Part shown: positions 17,561-32,696 of the stretch, in pieces
Numbering within the stretch: the first letter of the stretch is position 1
Layout of the letters: each line of letters begins with the position of its first letter
Assembly: GCF_030817835.1 (NCBI RefSeq)
Contig: NZ_JAUSZR010000001.1
Span: forward strand, 4,748,145-4,812,144
Length of the DNA stretch: 64,000 bases
Origin: Pseudarthrobacter sp. W1I19
GTDB taxonomy: Bacteria; Actinomycetota; Actinomycetes; Actinomycetales; Micrococcaceae
Reading direction: 5' to 3'
Notes under the pieces: generated by a model
What the model was told of the DNA's origin: nothing
The model's database searches: none
What the model saw: only the letters and a program-made list of their open reading frames with translations
Made by a program: the position numbers and the translations under genes

Positions 17561-17944
17561 TTACGCCGACCCGCGCAGGCGTTCCATTTCGCGCCGGTCC
17601 TTCTTGGTGGGCCGGCCGGCGCCGCGGTCGCGCTGCGGCAGGCCCAGGGCAGGGGCAACAGGCCGCGGCGGTGTGTGGTCCGTGAAACAGTGGGATGCGG
17701 CCTCCGCGCCGACGCGTTTGTTAATCAGCCGGCGCACCTCAAGGATCCGCTCGTAGCCGGACATCCGCACAGTCACGGTGTCGCCGTTGACCAGCGTCGC
17801 GGACGCCTTTGCCGGGCTGCCGTTCAAGCGGACGTGTCCTGCACGGCAGGCAGCAGTCGCTGCTGAGCGGGTCTTGTAGGCGCGGATGGCCCACAGCCAC
17901 GCATCAATGCGGACGCTGGCGGGGGAGGAAGGAAGGCTGGTCAT
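17561..17944 (-). CDS. RNA-binding S4-domain protein (Hsp15-like)
   Basis: A 127-residue protein with an S4 RNA-binding domain at about residues 8-70 (RIDAWLWAIRAYKTRSAA...GHVRLNG), the Hsp15/HslR arrangement. A basic, proline-rich tail ends KKDRREMERLR. E. coli Hsp15 binds stalled 50S subunits carrying peptidyl-tRNA; a similar role is inferred. A TATACT -10 element lies 11 bases before ATG 17944. GTG 17953, three codons earlier, is an alternative start. Confidence 0.85.
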   Translation of the reverse strand: MTSLPSSPASVRIDAWLWAIRAYKTRSAATAACRAGHVRLNGSPAKASATLVNGDTVTVRMSGYERILEVRRLINKRVGAEAASHCFTDHTPPRPVAPALGLPQRDRGAGRPTKKDRREMERLRGSA

Positions 17945-18016
17945 GGCTGGCACCGAGTATAGCCCCGCCCGCTGAGCTCAGGGGACCAGCGGCCCCGGCC
18001 CGTACCGGGCAGGGCA

Positions 18017-19156
18017 CTACTCCACCTTTACGCTGACCCGCTGCACCATATTGTTTCCCAGCCCCTGGTAGTTCCAGTTCTGCTCCAGGGGCTGGCTGGC
18101 ACCGCTGGCGTCCGTTGCCCGGCATGCGAGCTCATGTTCGCCGGGATCCGCCACCCAGGGCAGCGTCCACTTCCGCCACGCGAAACCACCGGCGGGTTCC
18201 TCCAGATGCGCCGGCAGCCATGTGCCGTCGATCCCTACCTCAACAGCAGTAACAGCCGCGTGCCCGGACCATGCCCTGCCCTGCAGCATCACGGGACCCG
18301 GCGGCAGCACCCGCTTGCGCGTGAAAAAGTCCGGGATGCCCGGCGGAACCATCAGTGAACGGACCCTGATCCGCGAAACGGGTGTGCCGTCGTCGTCCGC
18401 TGATTGCTGGTAGCGGTACGCGACCTGCTGCTGGTACCCGGCAAAGGGCGCGGTAACCACCTCGATCGATTCCAGCCACTTTACGCTTGCCATGCCGTAC
18501 CAGCCCGGGACCACCAGGCGGAGCGGGTAGCCGTGCTGGGGCGGCAGCTCGCTGCCGTTCATTTTGTAAGCCAGGACGACGTCGGCACGCATCGCCTCAC
18601 GGATCGGCAGGCTCCGCGCGTACCGCTGGGTGACGCCACCCTGGATCCCGGCATCGGCGCCCGTGAATACCACCTCCACTGCGTGCGGCAGGATGCCAGC
18701 CTTCCCGAGGAGATAGGCGAGCGGAACGCCGGTCCATGCCGCCGTGCCCACGCCCTCCATGATCCAGGGCTGGCTGAGCGGCCGTGGCTTGAGGAGCGAG
18801 CGACCGTTGCCCGCACACTCCAGGGTGACCGGCACTGTGATGGCGGGGTCCTTGCGCAGGGCTGGCATGCTCAGCTCGAGCGCACGTTCCACCGCGCCGC
18901 TGACCCGCAGGTGCCACGAGGCGGAATCGATGTCCGGGATGTCGAAATGCGTGAGCACATAGTGCAGCCCCGGGGGAGTGATATCCCGGCGGAGGGCCTC
19001 CAAGGGCATCGAGTGGTTGCGGGCGCCCAACTGGAGTTCCTCGGGCGTGAGGGGTCCGGTGGTTGGTCCTGCGGCGGCGCCGGCAGGGACCTGCGGCTGT
19101 TGTTCCGGGCTCGAGGCGGGGCGGGTGGATTGTGGGTTTGGCTGGATCTGGGTCAT
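18017..19156 (-). CDS. sulfite-oxidase-family molybdopterin oxidoreductase
   Basis: A 379-residue protein with the sulfite-oxidase molybdopterin domain (about residues 45-235) and the Mo-co dimerisation domain (about 255-379). VTLECAGNGR carries the molybdenum-ligand cysteine, and GYPLRLVVPGWYGMASVKWL is the family hallmark. There is no haem domain, which fits bacterial SorA-like or uncharacterised members. No Sec or Tat signal is seen, so it may be cytoplasmic. Substrate is not determinable; sulfite is only one option. Confidence 0.88.
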   Translation of the reverse strand: MTQIQPNPQSTRPASSPEQQPQVPAGAAAGPTTGPLTPEELQLGARNHSMPLEALRRDITPPGLHYVLTHFDIPDIDSASWHLRVSGAVERALELSMPALRKDPAITVPVTLECAGNGRSLLKPRPLSQPWIMEGVGTAAWTGVPLAYLLGKAGILPHAVEVVFTGADAGIQGGVTQRYARSLPIREAMRADVVLAYKMNGSELPPQHGYPLRLVVPGWYGMASVKWLESIEVVTAPFAGYQQQVAYRYQQSADDDGTPVSRIRVRSLMVPPGIPDFFTRKRVLPPGPVMLQGRAWSGHAAVTAVEVGIDGTWLPAHLEEPAGGFAWRKWTLPWVADPGEHELACRATDASGASQPLEQNWNYQGLGNNMVQRVSVKVE

Positions 19157-19317
19157 GGCGCTGCGATTCTGCTGGGCTGCGGTTCCGGCGGCTTGGGGCT
19201 CACTTAAGGCAGAGCACCCATTGCCTCAGGTTTACGCCGGCCCCGCGAGCCAGTCAACGAAGTTTCCGCCGAGTGTGGAAAATGCGGGGGGAAGTCTCCT
19301 GTGCAGCTAAAAGAGGG

Positions 19318-20178
19318 CTACAGTACGGGCTGCTTCAGGAAGTCAGCCACGGTCAGCGGATCCTGCCCTGTCAGCCCGTGGATGTCCGGGGAAACTCCGG
19401 CCATCTCCCCGGCAGCCATTGCCGTGTAGGTGCTTACCCAGGCGTCCACCTGCCAGGGCGGCGCCCCGTATGACGCACGGGATGCGTAGGCTTCCTCCAC
19501 GGTTTCGTTGTGGAAGGTGATGGTCCGTCCGGTTCCTTCCGTAAGGATCCGGGCGGCCTGGGCCATGGTGACCTCCTCAGGCCCCGTCAGGTTGTAGGTC
19601 CTGCCCTTGTGGATGGCGGGATCCCGCAGCACCGCTACAGCACAGCGGGCAATGTCCTCCCGGGCAACGGCGGAAAACAGGCCGTCCCCTGCGGGCCCGC
19701 GGATGACGCCGTCCTCGGCGGCCAGGAGCGGCAGGAAGTCCATAAAGAAGTTGTTCCGCAGGAAGGTGTAGTCCATCCCGGAACCCTGGATGCGCTGCTC
19801 GGTGGCGTAATGGTCCCGGGCCAGTGTGAAGGTGGCGTCCGGGGCTGCGCCGTAGAACGAGGTGTACACCACATGCTGCACGCCCGCTTCGGCGGCGGCA
19901 TCCACAAAGGCGTAGTGCTGGTGCACCCGGTCCTCGGTTTCCGCGGCGGAGACCATAAACAGGACCTTCACACCTTCCAGGGCCTGCCGCGCAGCGGCGG
20001 AATCCCCATAGCTGCACACCACGGGCGGTGCGTTCTCCAGCTCCGGCGCGCGGCCGGCGTCGCGGACCAGCAGCCGCTGGGCGGAACCGGCCGCGGCAAG
20101 CTGGCGTGCCACCATTCCGCCCAGGCCGCCGGTGGAACCGGTGACAGCAAGGTCCGGCAGGTCCAGGGCGTCAGCCAC
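19318..20178 (-). CDS. NmrA-like NAD(P)-binding reductase
   Basis: A 286-residue atypical short-chain dehydrogenase of the NmrA/QOR2 group. The N-terminal dinucleotide site is VTGSTGGLGGMVARQL (GxxGxxG). VYTSFYGAAPDATF and the YTFLRNNFFMDF motif fit QOR2-type NAD(P)H:quinone oxidoreductases. The start is GTG 20178, 8 bases after the stop of the aldo/keto reductase gene, so both are probably one transcript. Substrate is unknown. Confidence 0.85.
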   Translation of the reverse strand: MADALDLPDLAVTGSTGGLGGMVARQLAAAGSAQRLLVRDAGRAPELENAPPVVCSYGDSAAARQALEGVKVLFMVSAAETEDRVHQHYAFVDAAAEAGVQHVVYTSFYGAAPDATFTLARDHYATEQRIQGSGMDYTFLRNNFFMDFLPLLAAEDGVIRGPAGDGLFSAVAREDIARCAVAVLRDPAIHKGRTYNLTGPEEVTMAQAARILTEGTGRTITFHNETVEEAYASRASYGAPPWQVDAWVSTYTAMAAGEMAGVSPDIHGLTGQDPLTVADFLKQPVL

Positions 20179-20186
20179 CAGGAGTC

Positions 20187-21191
20187 CTAGGCTTCGCGCG
20201 CGGCAGGGGACTTGGTCTGCGCAGGGTCGCGCTCGGCCAGGGACCCGATGGCGTCATCGATCTTCTTCAGGACGTCAGGTTCCAACCTCACCCCTGCTGC
20301 CTCAACAGTGTCGGCGATCTGCTCGGGCCGGGACGCGCCGATGATGGCGGAGGCCACGTTGGGGTTCTGCAGCACCCAGGCGACGGCGAGCTGCGGCATG
20401 GACAGCCCGGCTTCGTCGGCGATGGGCTTCAGCTCCTGCACGGCGGCCAGGACGTCGTCGCGCATCCAGCGCTGGATCATCTTGGCTCCGCCCTTCTCAT
20501 CGGTGGCGCGGCTGCCCTCAGGAGCCGGCTGGTCCGGCAGGTACTTGCCGCTGAGGACGCCCTGGGCCATGGGGGACCAGACGATCTGCGAGACACCCAG
20601 CTCCTCCGACGCCGGCACAACCTCGGCTTCGATGACACGCCACAGCATGGAGTACTGCGGCTGGTTGGAAATGAGCTGGAAGCCGAGTTCCTTGGACAGC
20701 GCGTGGCCTGCGCGCAGCTGCTCCGCGGTCCACTCGCTGACGCCGATGTAGAGGGCCTTGCCCTGCCGGACGATGTCGGCGAACGCCTGCATGGTCTCTT
20801 CGAGCGGCGTTTCAAAGTCATAGCGGTGGGCCTGGTAGAGGTCCACGTAGTCCGTCTGAAGCCTGCGCAGCGAGCCGTTGATCGACTCCATGATGTGCTT
20901 GCGGGACAGCCCCAGATCGTTTTTGCCCTTGGGGCCGGTGGGGCCGTAGACCTTGGTGAAGATCTCCAGGGATTCGCGGCGCTCGCCTTTCAGCGCTTCG
21001 CCAAGGACGGTTTCGGCGGCGGTGTTGGCGTAGACGTCTGCCGTGTCGAAGGTGCTGATGCCTGCGTCGAGGGCGGCGCGCACACATTGGGTCGCGACAT
21101 CGTTCTCTACCTGGGAGCCGTGCGTGAGCCAGTTGCCGAAGGTAATTTCCGAGACTTTGAAACCGCTGTTTCCGAGGTATCTGAATTCCAT
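20187..21191 (-). CDS. aldo/keto reductase (Kv-beta-like)
   Basis: A TIM-barrel NADPH-dependent oxidoreductase of about 334 residues. The catalytic Asp-Tyr pair is in FDTADVYAN, the Lys in TKVYGP, and the His in YQAHRYD. SNQPQYSMLWR and SAIIGASRPEQI match the Kv-beta/YghZ branch. ATG 21191 is chosen; GTG 21200 is possible. It is the first gene of a probable pair with the NmrA-like reductase. Carbonyl or methylglyoxal detoxification is a family-level guess. Confidence 0.9.
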   Translation of the reverse strand: MEFRYLGNSGFKVSEITFGNWLTHGSQVENDVATQCVRAALDAGISTFDTADVYANTAAETVLGEALKGERRESLEIFTKVYGPTGPKGKNDLGLSRKHIMESINGSLRRLQTDYVDLYQAHRYDFETPLEETMQAFADIVRQGKALYIGVSEWTAEQLRAGHALSKELGFQLISNQPQYSMLWRVIEAEVVPASEELGVSQIVWSPMAQGVLSGKYLPDQPAPEGSRATDEKGGAKMIQRWMRDDVLAAVQELKPIADEAGLSMPQLAVAWVLQNPNVASAIIGASRPEQIADTVEAAGVRLEPDVLKKIDDAIGSLAERDPAQTKSPAAREA

Positions 21192-21218
21192 GGGTTTCAC
21201 GCTAACTCAGATGGTTGC

Positions 21219-21884
21219 TCAGGGTAAGGGTTTGCCGTTGCCGGTTCTGTCCTTGAGGACCTGCGCCGGGCCGGACAGGGACACCAATGATCCGGTATCC
21301 AGCGGCGCCAACGGGTGCGGAGCCTGCGGTTTCTTGAACGAGCGGGGGACGGAAGCATGCCGGTGGTCATCGAGTTTGGACTCGACGAGCGGGGCGACCT
21401 CCACCACCTTCTCGGCAGGAACATGGGGGTCCGGCAGGTCCCGTACGGAAAGTTTGATTTCCGGTGCAGCTGCCCGCGCCCGCGCGATGGCCCGGGCGTC
21501 CGCCTCAGCAACGGCGGAGGCCCAGTCCTCGGCCAGGACGGGAGGTTCACGGCGTGCGGCCGCCAGGGCCGGGTGGCGTACGACGGCGGTGCGGAGCGCC
21601 TTTCGCAGGCGTGCCGGGTTCAGCCGCGCACGCCAGTCGCGGGCGGGGCGGCTGGGGTTGGAGATTTCTGCTTCAGCTGGCCCGCCAAAGCGGATGAGGG
21701 GCAGGTTGTCCCTGCGGGAGCGCCTGCCGAACACTGCCATCAGGGTGACGGCGGCTAGCCGGCCGATCCCGGCAAGGACGAGGGTGATGACGCCCAGCAG
21801 GAAGAGGACCAGAAACATCAGGAAGGCCATTCCCACGGTGCCCAAAAAGGTCAGGTTGAGGATGAGCGTATCCGGATTTTCCAT
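21219..21884 (-). CDS. single- or two-pass membrane protein, unknown function
   Basis: A 221-residue protein. One long hydrophobic stretch (about residues 5-50: TFLGTVGMAFLMFLVLFLLG, then VITLVLAGIGRLAAVTLMAV) forms one or two membrane helices. A basic, Ala/Arg/Pro-rich cytoplasmic region follows. ATG 21884 is preferred over the longer frame because AGGAG lies 7 bases upstream and the hydrophobic segment then begins near the N-terminus. No family is recognised. Confidence 0.75.
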   Translation of the reverse strand: MENPDTLILNLTFLGTVGMAFLMFLVLFLLGVITLVLAGIGRLAAVTLMAVFGRRSRRDNLPLIRFGGPAEAEISNPSRPARDWRARLNPARLRKALRTAVVRHPALAAARREPPVLAEDWASAVAEADARAIARARAAAPEIKLSVRDLPDPHVPAEKVVEVAPLVESKLDDHRHASVPRSFKKPQAPHPLAPLDTGSLVSLSGPAQVLKDRTGNGKPLP

Positions 21885-22112
21885 GTCATCTCTCCTCTCT
21901 GCCCCCAGTGGTGCGCGTGCGGGCACCCCTCTGCAGGGGCACCGGCTCCTTCTCCACCATACGGATTTTTGCCGCGCCGTGCCGCCGGACGCGGGCTCCC
22001 GTCCGTGGTTGTTTCAAAGCTGTTATCCGATATGACAAGGGCCCGGGGCCTATAGTCGGACGGGGAGACCTGGGTTGCGGCGCGCGGCCTGGAGCGGGAG
22101 GCAGGAGCGCTG

Positions 22113-22511
22113 ATGGCGGAGGACACGGAAAGCAGGAACTGCATGTGCCTGTCCGGTGAGCAGTACGGGATGTGCTGTGGCAGGTTCCACTCCGGAACGG
22201 CAGAAGCAGCCACCGCTGAGCAGCTGATGCGGTCCCGCTACAGTGCATTTGTGCTCCTTGACGAAAGGTATCTGCTGCATACCTGGCACCCCGCGGAAGC
22301 CCCGAAGAAACTGGACCTGGACCCCGGCATGCAGTGGCGGCGCCTGGACATTGCGGCCACGGAGCGCGGAGGGCCCCTGGATGTCGAGGGAACGGTGGAA
22401 TTCAAGGCCTACTTCCGGCACGGCGGTGACCGCGGCGTCCTACACGAGGTGAGCCGGTTCGTGCGGGAAAACGGCCGCTGGTTCTACCTGGACGGAAAGA
22501 TCCTGGCCTGA
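22113..22511 (+). CDS. YchJ-like SEC-C motif protein
   Basis: A 132-residue YchJ (UPF0225) protein. The N-terminal zinc-binding SEC-C-like motif is NCMCLSGEQYGMCCGRFH. An NTF2-like domain follows with the conserved SRYSAFVLLDERYLLHTWHP. Role is unknown; SEC-C motifs in SecA bind zinc and SecB or ribosomes. GGCAGGAG is upstream of ATG. Its TGA lies directly beside the stop of the convergent membrane-protein gene, with no bases between. Confidence 0.88.
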   Translation: MAEDTESRNCMCLSGEQYGMCCGRFHSGTAEAATAEQLMRSRYSAFVLLDERYLLHTWHPAEAPKKLDLDPGMQWRRLDIAATERGGPLDVEGTVEFKAYFRHGGDRGVLHEVSRFVRENGRWFYLDGKILA

Positions 22512-23348
22512 CTACTCGTCGTCGTAATCCTCATCTGGCGTGAAGCCCGCTTTGTCCACCCGGCGGTGGAAGCGCATGCCCGCAAGCCCGCCCAGCACCG
22601 CCCCCAGAAGGGCCACCAGGGCCACCACCACGGCGGCGACAATGCTCATGGTGTTCAGCTGGCCTTCGTTGATGGGGATCCGCGGGAAGCTGTTGAGGTT
22701 GGCCAGCACGTTGAACTGCTGTCCGAATACAAGCCCCAGGATGGATACCAGGACCGCAACGATCAGGGCCCAGATCCACACCATCAGGCCCTGCTTGGCT
22801 CCGTTGAACCGCGCCATGCGTCCGGCCACGTAACCGCCGCAGTAGTAGGAGAGGAACAGGATGACCAGCAGCACAATGATGCCCACCAGGCCAACGGTGC
22901 CGCTGTTCGAGGCGGCCTGGTTGACCGCTTCATTGACGTCCGTATTGGTGGCAAGGCCCACGGCTGTTCCGGCCGCTGCCACCAGGGCTGTCAGGAGCAC
23001 GGCCATGCCAGTGGCGGTCAGCCAGCCAAAAAACGCCGAGCCCGCCTTGATGCCGCCGAACTGCTCCTTTTCGCGGGCCACGGCCGTCTGCCGGTCAGCC
23101 AGGTTGGGATCAACGGCAGGGGCCGGTGCCGCAGGAACATAGTCCCGCTCGGCATAGGCGGAACGGTCATGGCGTGTCGCAGGCACCTGTTCGTGGGTGG
23201 AGGTGGTTCCCGCTTCATTGGCGGGCACTTGGTCGAAGGCGCGCGTGGAATCGTCGCCGGCCGAGGCGGCGCGATAGCTTCCGTTTCGGTCGGCGTCCTC
23301 ACGTCCCCGCCTCGGAGACAGGTTCTCTGGGTCTGTTGAGCTGCTCAT
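22512..23348 (-). CDS. four-helix membrane protein with acidic N-terminal tail
   Basis: A 278-residue protein with a polar, Ser/Thr/Asp-rich N-terminal region of about 95 residues. Four predicted membrane helices follow (GMAVLLTALVAAAGTAVGL; TVGLVGIIVLLVILFLSYY; GLMVWIWALIVAVLVSILG; SIVAAVVVALVALLGAVLGG). It ends in a short acidic tail. ATG 23348 has GTGGAG upstream; the TTG start at 23360 is less likely. Similar proteins occur in Micrococcaceae without known function. Confidence 0.8.
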   Translation of the reverse strand: MSSSTDPENLSPRRGREDADRNGSYRAASAGDDSTRAFDQVPANEAGTTSTHEQVPATRHDRSAYAERDYVPAAPAPAVDPNLADRQTAVAREKEQFGGIKAGSAFFGWLTATGMAVLLTALVAAAGTAVGLATNTDVNEAVNQAASNSGTVGLVGIIVLLVILFLSYYCGGYVAGRMARFNGAKQGLMVWIWALIVAVLVSILGLVFGQQFNVLANLNSFPRIPINEGQLNTMSIVAAVVVALVALLGAVLGGLAGMRFHRRVDKAGFTPDEDYDDE

Positions 23349-23411
23349 GGCTCCACTCAACCATCGGCCCGCAGAGATAGCAAGGATGCTTACTATTTCG
23401 TGACCCGCAGG

Positions 23412-25448
23412 TCAGCGGTAGTTGCGGTGCAGGTTTTCCCGCTGGGACGGGCCGGGGGAGGCATCCGCAATCCATGGGCCCGTGCCTTCAGACTGGTCCA
23501 GCACTCCTGCCTCCAGCCAGGTGTAATCTCCGGCGAGGACCTTTCGGGTAAGCCGGTGGTCGCCGTCGTCCGTGTTCCGCCAGAGCTGGTCAAAGTACTC
23601 CTCCACCCGCACCCGGGCCTGCTCGCAGTATGCCTCCGCAAGCTCGTACGCGCTCGCGGCCTTTTCAGGGGCGGTGTGGAGCAGCATCTCTGCACGTGAG
23701 CAGCATGCGGTCATGGCGAACAGTTCCGCGCCGATATCCACCAATCGTCCAAGGAATGCCTGCTTGCGTTCCAGCTTCGCCTGCCAGCGGCCCATCCCGT
23801 AAAACGTCTGCCGCGCCAGGCGCCGGGACGAACGCTCAACGAAGCGCAGGTGTTTGGCCAGGCGCCCGAACTCGCTGTACGAGCGCGGGTCCATGCCCGC
23901 CCCGGCCACCAGCTTGGGCAGCCAGCGGGCGTAGAACCCGGAAGCGCCGACGGCGGCCTTCGCTTTATCGGAAAGGCTCGCGTCCAGGGAGGCCAGGTCT
24001 CCCGCGGCGGCCAGGTGCGCATCCACCGCTTCCCGGGCAATGAGGAGCCGCATGATTTCGGAGGATCCCTCAAAAATCCTGTTGATGCGAAGGTCCCTCA
24101 GCTGCTGCTCGGCCGGCACGGCACGCTCCCCGCGCGCGGCCAGCGATTCGGCCGTCTCGAAACCCCGCCCGCCGCGGATCTGTACCAGTTCGTCGGCGAT
24201 CCGGCAGCTGATCTCAGTGGACCAGAGCTTGGCGAGGGCGGCCTCGATCCGGACGTCCTTCTGGCCGGCGTCGGCAAGCTCCGCGGAGAGCTCGAAGACG
24301 GCGTCGAGGGCAAAGGCGGACGCGGCGATAAACGCTATCTTTTTGCCCACGGCCTCATGTTCACCCACCGGCCGGCCCCACTGCGTTCGGGCGTTGGACC
24401 ATTCACGCGCAATTTTCAGGCTCCACCGGCCGGACGCAACGCAGAGGGCAGGGATTGAAAGCCTGCCCGTGTTCAGGGTGGTGAGCGCGATCTTCAGGCC
24501 CTGGCCCTCCCGGCCCAGGCGGTTTGCGGCCGGGACACGTACCTGGTGGAACCGGGTAACACCGTTTTCGATCCCGCGCAGTCCCATAAAGACGTTCCGG
24601 TTTTCCACAGTGATGCCCGGCGAATTCATGTCAACCACAAAAGCGCTGATGCCGCCCTTATGCCTGGTGCCGTCCACGTCCGTGTGGGCGGGCACCACTG
24701 CCATCACCACCACCAGCTCGGCAATCACACCGTTGGTGGTCCACAGCTTGACGCCGTCCAGAAGGTACGCCTCGCCGTTGTCCGTTGGCGTTGCGGTGCT
24801 GCCCATCCGGGCGGGATCGCTGCCCACGTCAGGTTCGGTCAGCAGGAATGCGGTCACGGCGCCGCCGGCACAGCGCGGCAGGAACTCCTGCTTCTGCGCG
24901 GCAGTGCCGAAGACCTTAACCGGCTCGGGCACCCCGATGGACTGATGTGCGGAAAGGAGGGCGCCGAGGCTTGGATGGACGCTGCCCAGCAGCGCCAGCG
25001 CCCGGCCGTAGTACACGAGTGACAGGCCCAGGCCGCCGTACTCCGCCGGGATCTTCATTCCAAACACCCCGAGTTCCGCCAGATCCTTAAGGTATTCGTC
25101 CGGAATCCTGGCCCCCCGCTCGATCACCCGGCCGTCCATGGTGCGCGCGTAGTCGGTCAGCCGGGCCATAAACGCCTCGCCCCGTTCCACATCCCCAGGA
25201 TCCGGTGTGGGCCACGGGTGGACCAGGGTGAGATCAAAGCTGCCAAGGTAGAGGCCCTTGGCGAAGCTGGGACGTTCCCAGCCGGTTTCCCGGGCAGCCT
25301 CTGCAACGGCGCGTGCTTCATCCGCGGTGACGCCGGCTCCGATTTTCCCGGCCGGGACCGGGGTGTCCTCAGCCGGGGCATCCGTTGGTGGTATAGATCC
25401 CGCCGGGGCAGGACTGGTCTTTGAGGGGCTGTCAGTGGCGGAGCTCAT
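23412..25448 (-). CDS. acyl-CoA dehydrogenase (long, VLCAD/ACAD9-like)
   Basis: A 678-residue flavoprotein dehydrogenase with an extra C-terminal helical domain, the length of VLCAD/ACAD9 relatives and not the 380-residue standard form. TAFLLTEPDVGSDPARM is the FAD/substrate signature. QIRGGRGFE and RINRIFEGSSEIMRL are the second ACAD signature, whose FEGSSEI contains the catalytic-position Glu of the VLCAD type. The N-terminal 60 residues are Pro/Ala-rich and probably disordered. AAGGAG precedes ATG. Long-chain fatty acid oxidation is the likely role. Confidence 0.93.
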   Translation of the reverse strand: MSSATDSPSKTSPAPAGSIPPTDAPAEDTPVPAGKIGAGVTADEARAVAEAARETGWERPSFAKGLYLGSFDLTLVHPWPTPDPGDVERGEAFMARLTDYARTMDGRVIERGARIPDEYLKDLAELGVFGMKIPAEYGGLGLSLVYYGRALALLGSVHPSLGALLSAHQSIGVPEPVKVFGTAAQKQEFLPRCAGGAVTAFLLTEPDVGSDPARMGSTATPTDNGEAYLLDGVKLWTTNGVIAELVVVMAVVPAHTDVDGTRHKGGISAFVVDMNSPGITVENRNVFMGLRGIENGVTRFHQVRVPAANRLGREGQGLKIALTTLNTGRLSIPALCVASGRWSLKIAREWSNARTQWGRPVGEHEAVGKKIAFIAASAFALDAVFELSAELADAGQKDVRIEAALAKLWSTEISCRIADELVQIRGGRGFETAESLAARGERAVPAEQQLRDLRINRIFEGSSEIMRLLIAREAVDAHLAAAGDLASLDASLSDKAKAAVGASGFYARWLPKLVAGAGMDPRSYSEFGRLAKHLRFVERSSRRLARQTFYGMGRWQAKLERKQAFLGRLVDIGAELFAMTACCSRAEMLLHTAPEKAASAYELAEAYCEQARVRVEEYFDQLWRNTDDGDHRLTRKVLAGDYTWLEAGVLDQSEGTGPWIADASPGPSQRENLHRNYR

Positions 25449-25509
25449 GGGTTATCTCCTTGGCCGGATGGCTGTCGTAGCCACGGGATCCGCCGGGTTG
25501 GAGAACCCT

Positions 25510-25812
25510 TTAGCTGTCTCTCAAGATTACCCGCGGGTAGGTTCCGGTGCTAGGGGCGGTTTGCCCCTGGAAGTCCCCGCCGGCATCCAGTGCGGCCGCG
25601 TGGTGCACCAGCCGGTCCCAGCCGGCGTTGATGCCGTGGACCACGGCCAGGAGCGTCCTGGAAACCACTGTCCAGCTGAGCTTCCCGGCACCCAGCAGCA
25701 CCAGCGCCACCAGCCCTGCCGCCAGGACGAAAGCGGCCAGGACAAGGCCGAATACGAGCGTTCCAATGAATACCAAGGTTGCGGTTTCCACCGAGCTTAG
25801 ATCGAACTGCAT
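25510..25812 (-). CDS. small membrane protein
   Basis: A 100-residue protein with one long or two short hydrophobic helices (TLVFIGTLVFGLVLAAFVLA then GLVALVLLGAGKL) and a polar C-terminus. GGGGGA precedes ATG 25812. It has the same layout as the larger membrane protein at 21219-21884: N-terminal hydrophobic pair, then a polar tail. No function is recognised. Confidence 0.7.
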   Translation of the reverse strand: MQFDLSSVETATLVFIGTLVFGLVLAAFVLAAGLVALVLLGAGKLSWTVVSRTLLAVVHGINAGWDRLVHHAAALDAGGDFQGQTAPSTGTYPRVILRDS

Positions 25813-26043
25813 TAATCCCCCTGCTGCGACGTTGCTTGGCCTGAAGTCAGTAGCACGAGCGTAGGGGGGAAGGGCCTGCCGGGCCAGAGCCGCGGCGGGG
25901 TCCGGAGGGTCTTGATATGGGATCGAAATACTACGGCGAAGTAGGTCACGAGGCGGTTTCGAGCGCCTGGGTTAACCTTGTAGTTGGCACTTTTCCCTCC
26001 GTGCCCATGCCCCAGCCCCCCATAAACAGTCCAAGGAGAGTGC

Positions 26044-31810
<5,767 letters not shown>

Positions 31811-31998
31811 CCCACCAGGGATCCCCTTATAACAAATCGATGGATATATTGGCTGAAGGCTGTTGATGGCCGCTGTCCTGGTGCATGCTGGTCGGCACCA
31901 ACACTCGCCTGCATCCTCCTGTCGGGTACTTGTGGAACGCTGGGTCCTGCATCTGACGCCCATGGAGTGTGACGGCCTTCCCTTGAAAGGCAGCACAC
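31811..31998. other. non-coding gap where jetD would be expected
   Basis: 188 bases with no supported ORF. The part just after the jetC stop (about 31829-31855) is clearly AT-rich compared with the flanks, for example ATCGATGGATATATTGG. No JetD-like (DUF3322/DUF2220) coding sequence or recognisable remnant is present, and no IS ends or direct repeats were found. Confidence 0.6.
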
Positions 31999-32650
31999 AT
32001 GCGCCCAGCACATCGCGCCACCACCCGTATGGCGCTCACTGTCGTTGCAGTCCTGGCCCTCGCCGGTTGTGCGGATGGCACTTCATTGGGAAGCGCCGGT
32101 GCGCAGGCTCCCGCGGCGACAGCCCCCGCACCCCCTGCTCTGGGCACTGACAGCCTGGTCACCTTCACTTTTCCGGATGGCCGGCTTTCGTTCCAGTACC
32201 CGAAGGGCTGGCATGCGGAGCTCTTCGAGGCATCTGCCTCGCCGTTCGTGGGCACTGCAACGGTGTCCGATCCCGCCGGCTCGATGCAGGTCAGCATCTA
32301 CACCGGCGAAATTGCCGATGTGGTGGCCGGCTCCGGCAACCGGACCGTGCTCGAAACGGACCCGGTACCAGGGCTGATCGGACATTCTGTTCCGACGCCC
32401 CATTCGTCGTTCTTTGTTGACCGCAACGATGGCACTGCTACTTACCGTATGGGGGCTTACGCCGGGATTGCCTGTCTCCCCGGACGGAAAGGTGCAAAAC
32501 GGGCTCATCATGCTCGGCGGCCGCATTTTGACCGCAGACGTGGTGTTCGCGGGTGCGCCGTTCGCGAATGATGAGGCGGCGAAAGAATGGTACTGGGGTG
32601 CTGAAGGCCGAACCTTGAAGGCTTTGTTGATGAGCTTCTCCTACCGCTGA
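31999..32650 (+). pseudogene. lipoprotein gene with single-base frameshift
   Basis: The 5' part encodes a lipoprotein: signal peptide with lipobox LAGC (Cys about residue 24), an Ala/Pro-rich linker, then a beta-rich domain (LSFQYPKGWHAELFE). Near 32475 the frame changes. The sense reading ...YRMGAYAG continues in the next frame as LPVSPDGKVQNGL and runs to TGA 32648-32650 (LMSFSYR). Removing one A restores a single protein of about 216 residues. Without that correction it ends at 32571 with an Arg-rich tail that looks non-native. Function unknown. Confidence 0.75.
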
Positions 32651-32657
32651 CGCCCGG

Positions 32658-32693
32658 CAAGGGGAACCCTCCCCCCGGGGAGGGTTCCCCTTG
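32658..32693. terminator. bidirectional terminator
   Basis: A perfect 17-bp inverted repeat (32658-32674 and 32677-32693) lies between convergent genes. The 2-base centre means the real loop takes a few bases from the stem. Confidence 0.8.
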
Positions 32694-32696
32694 CTG

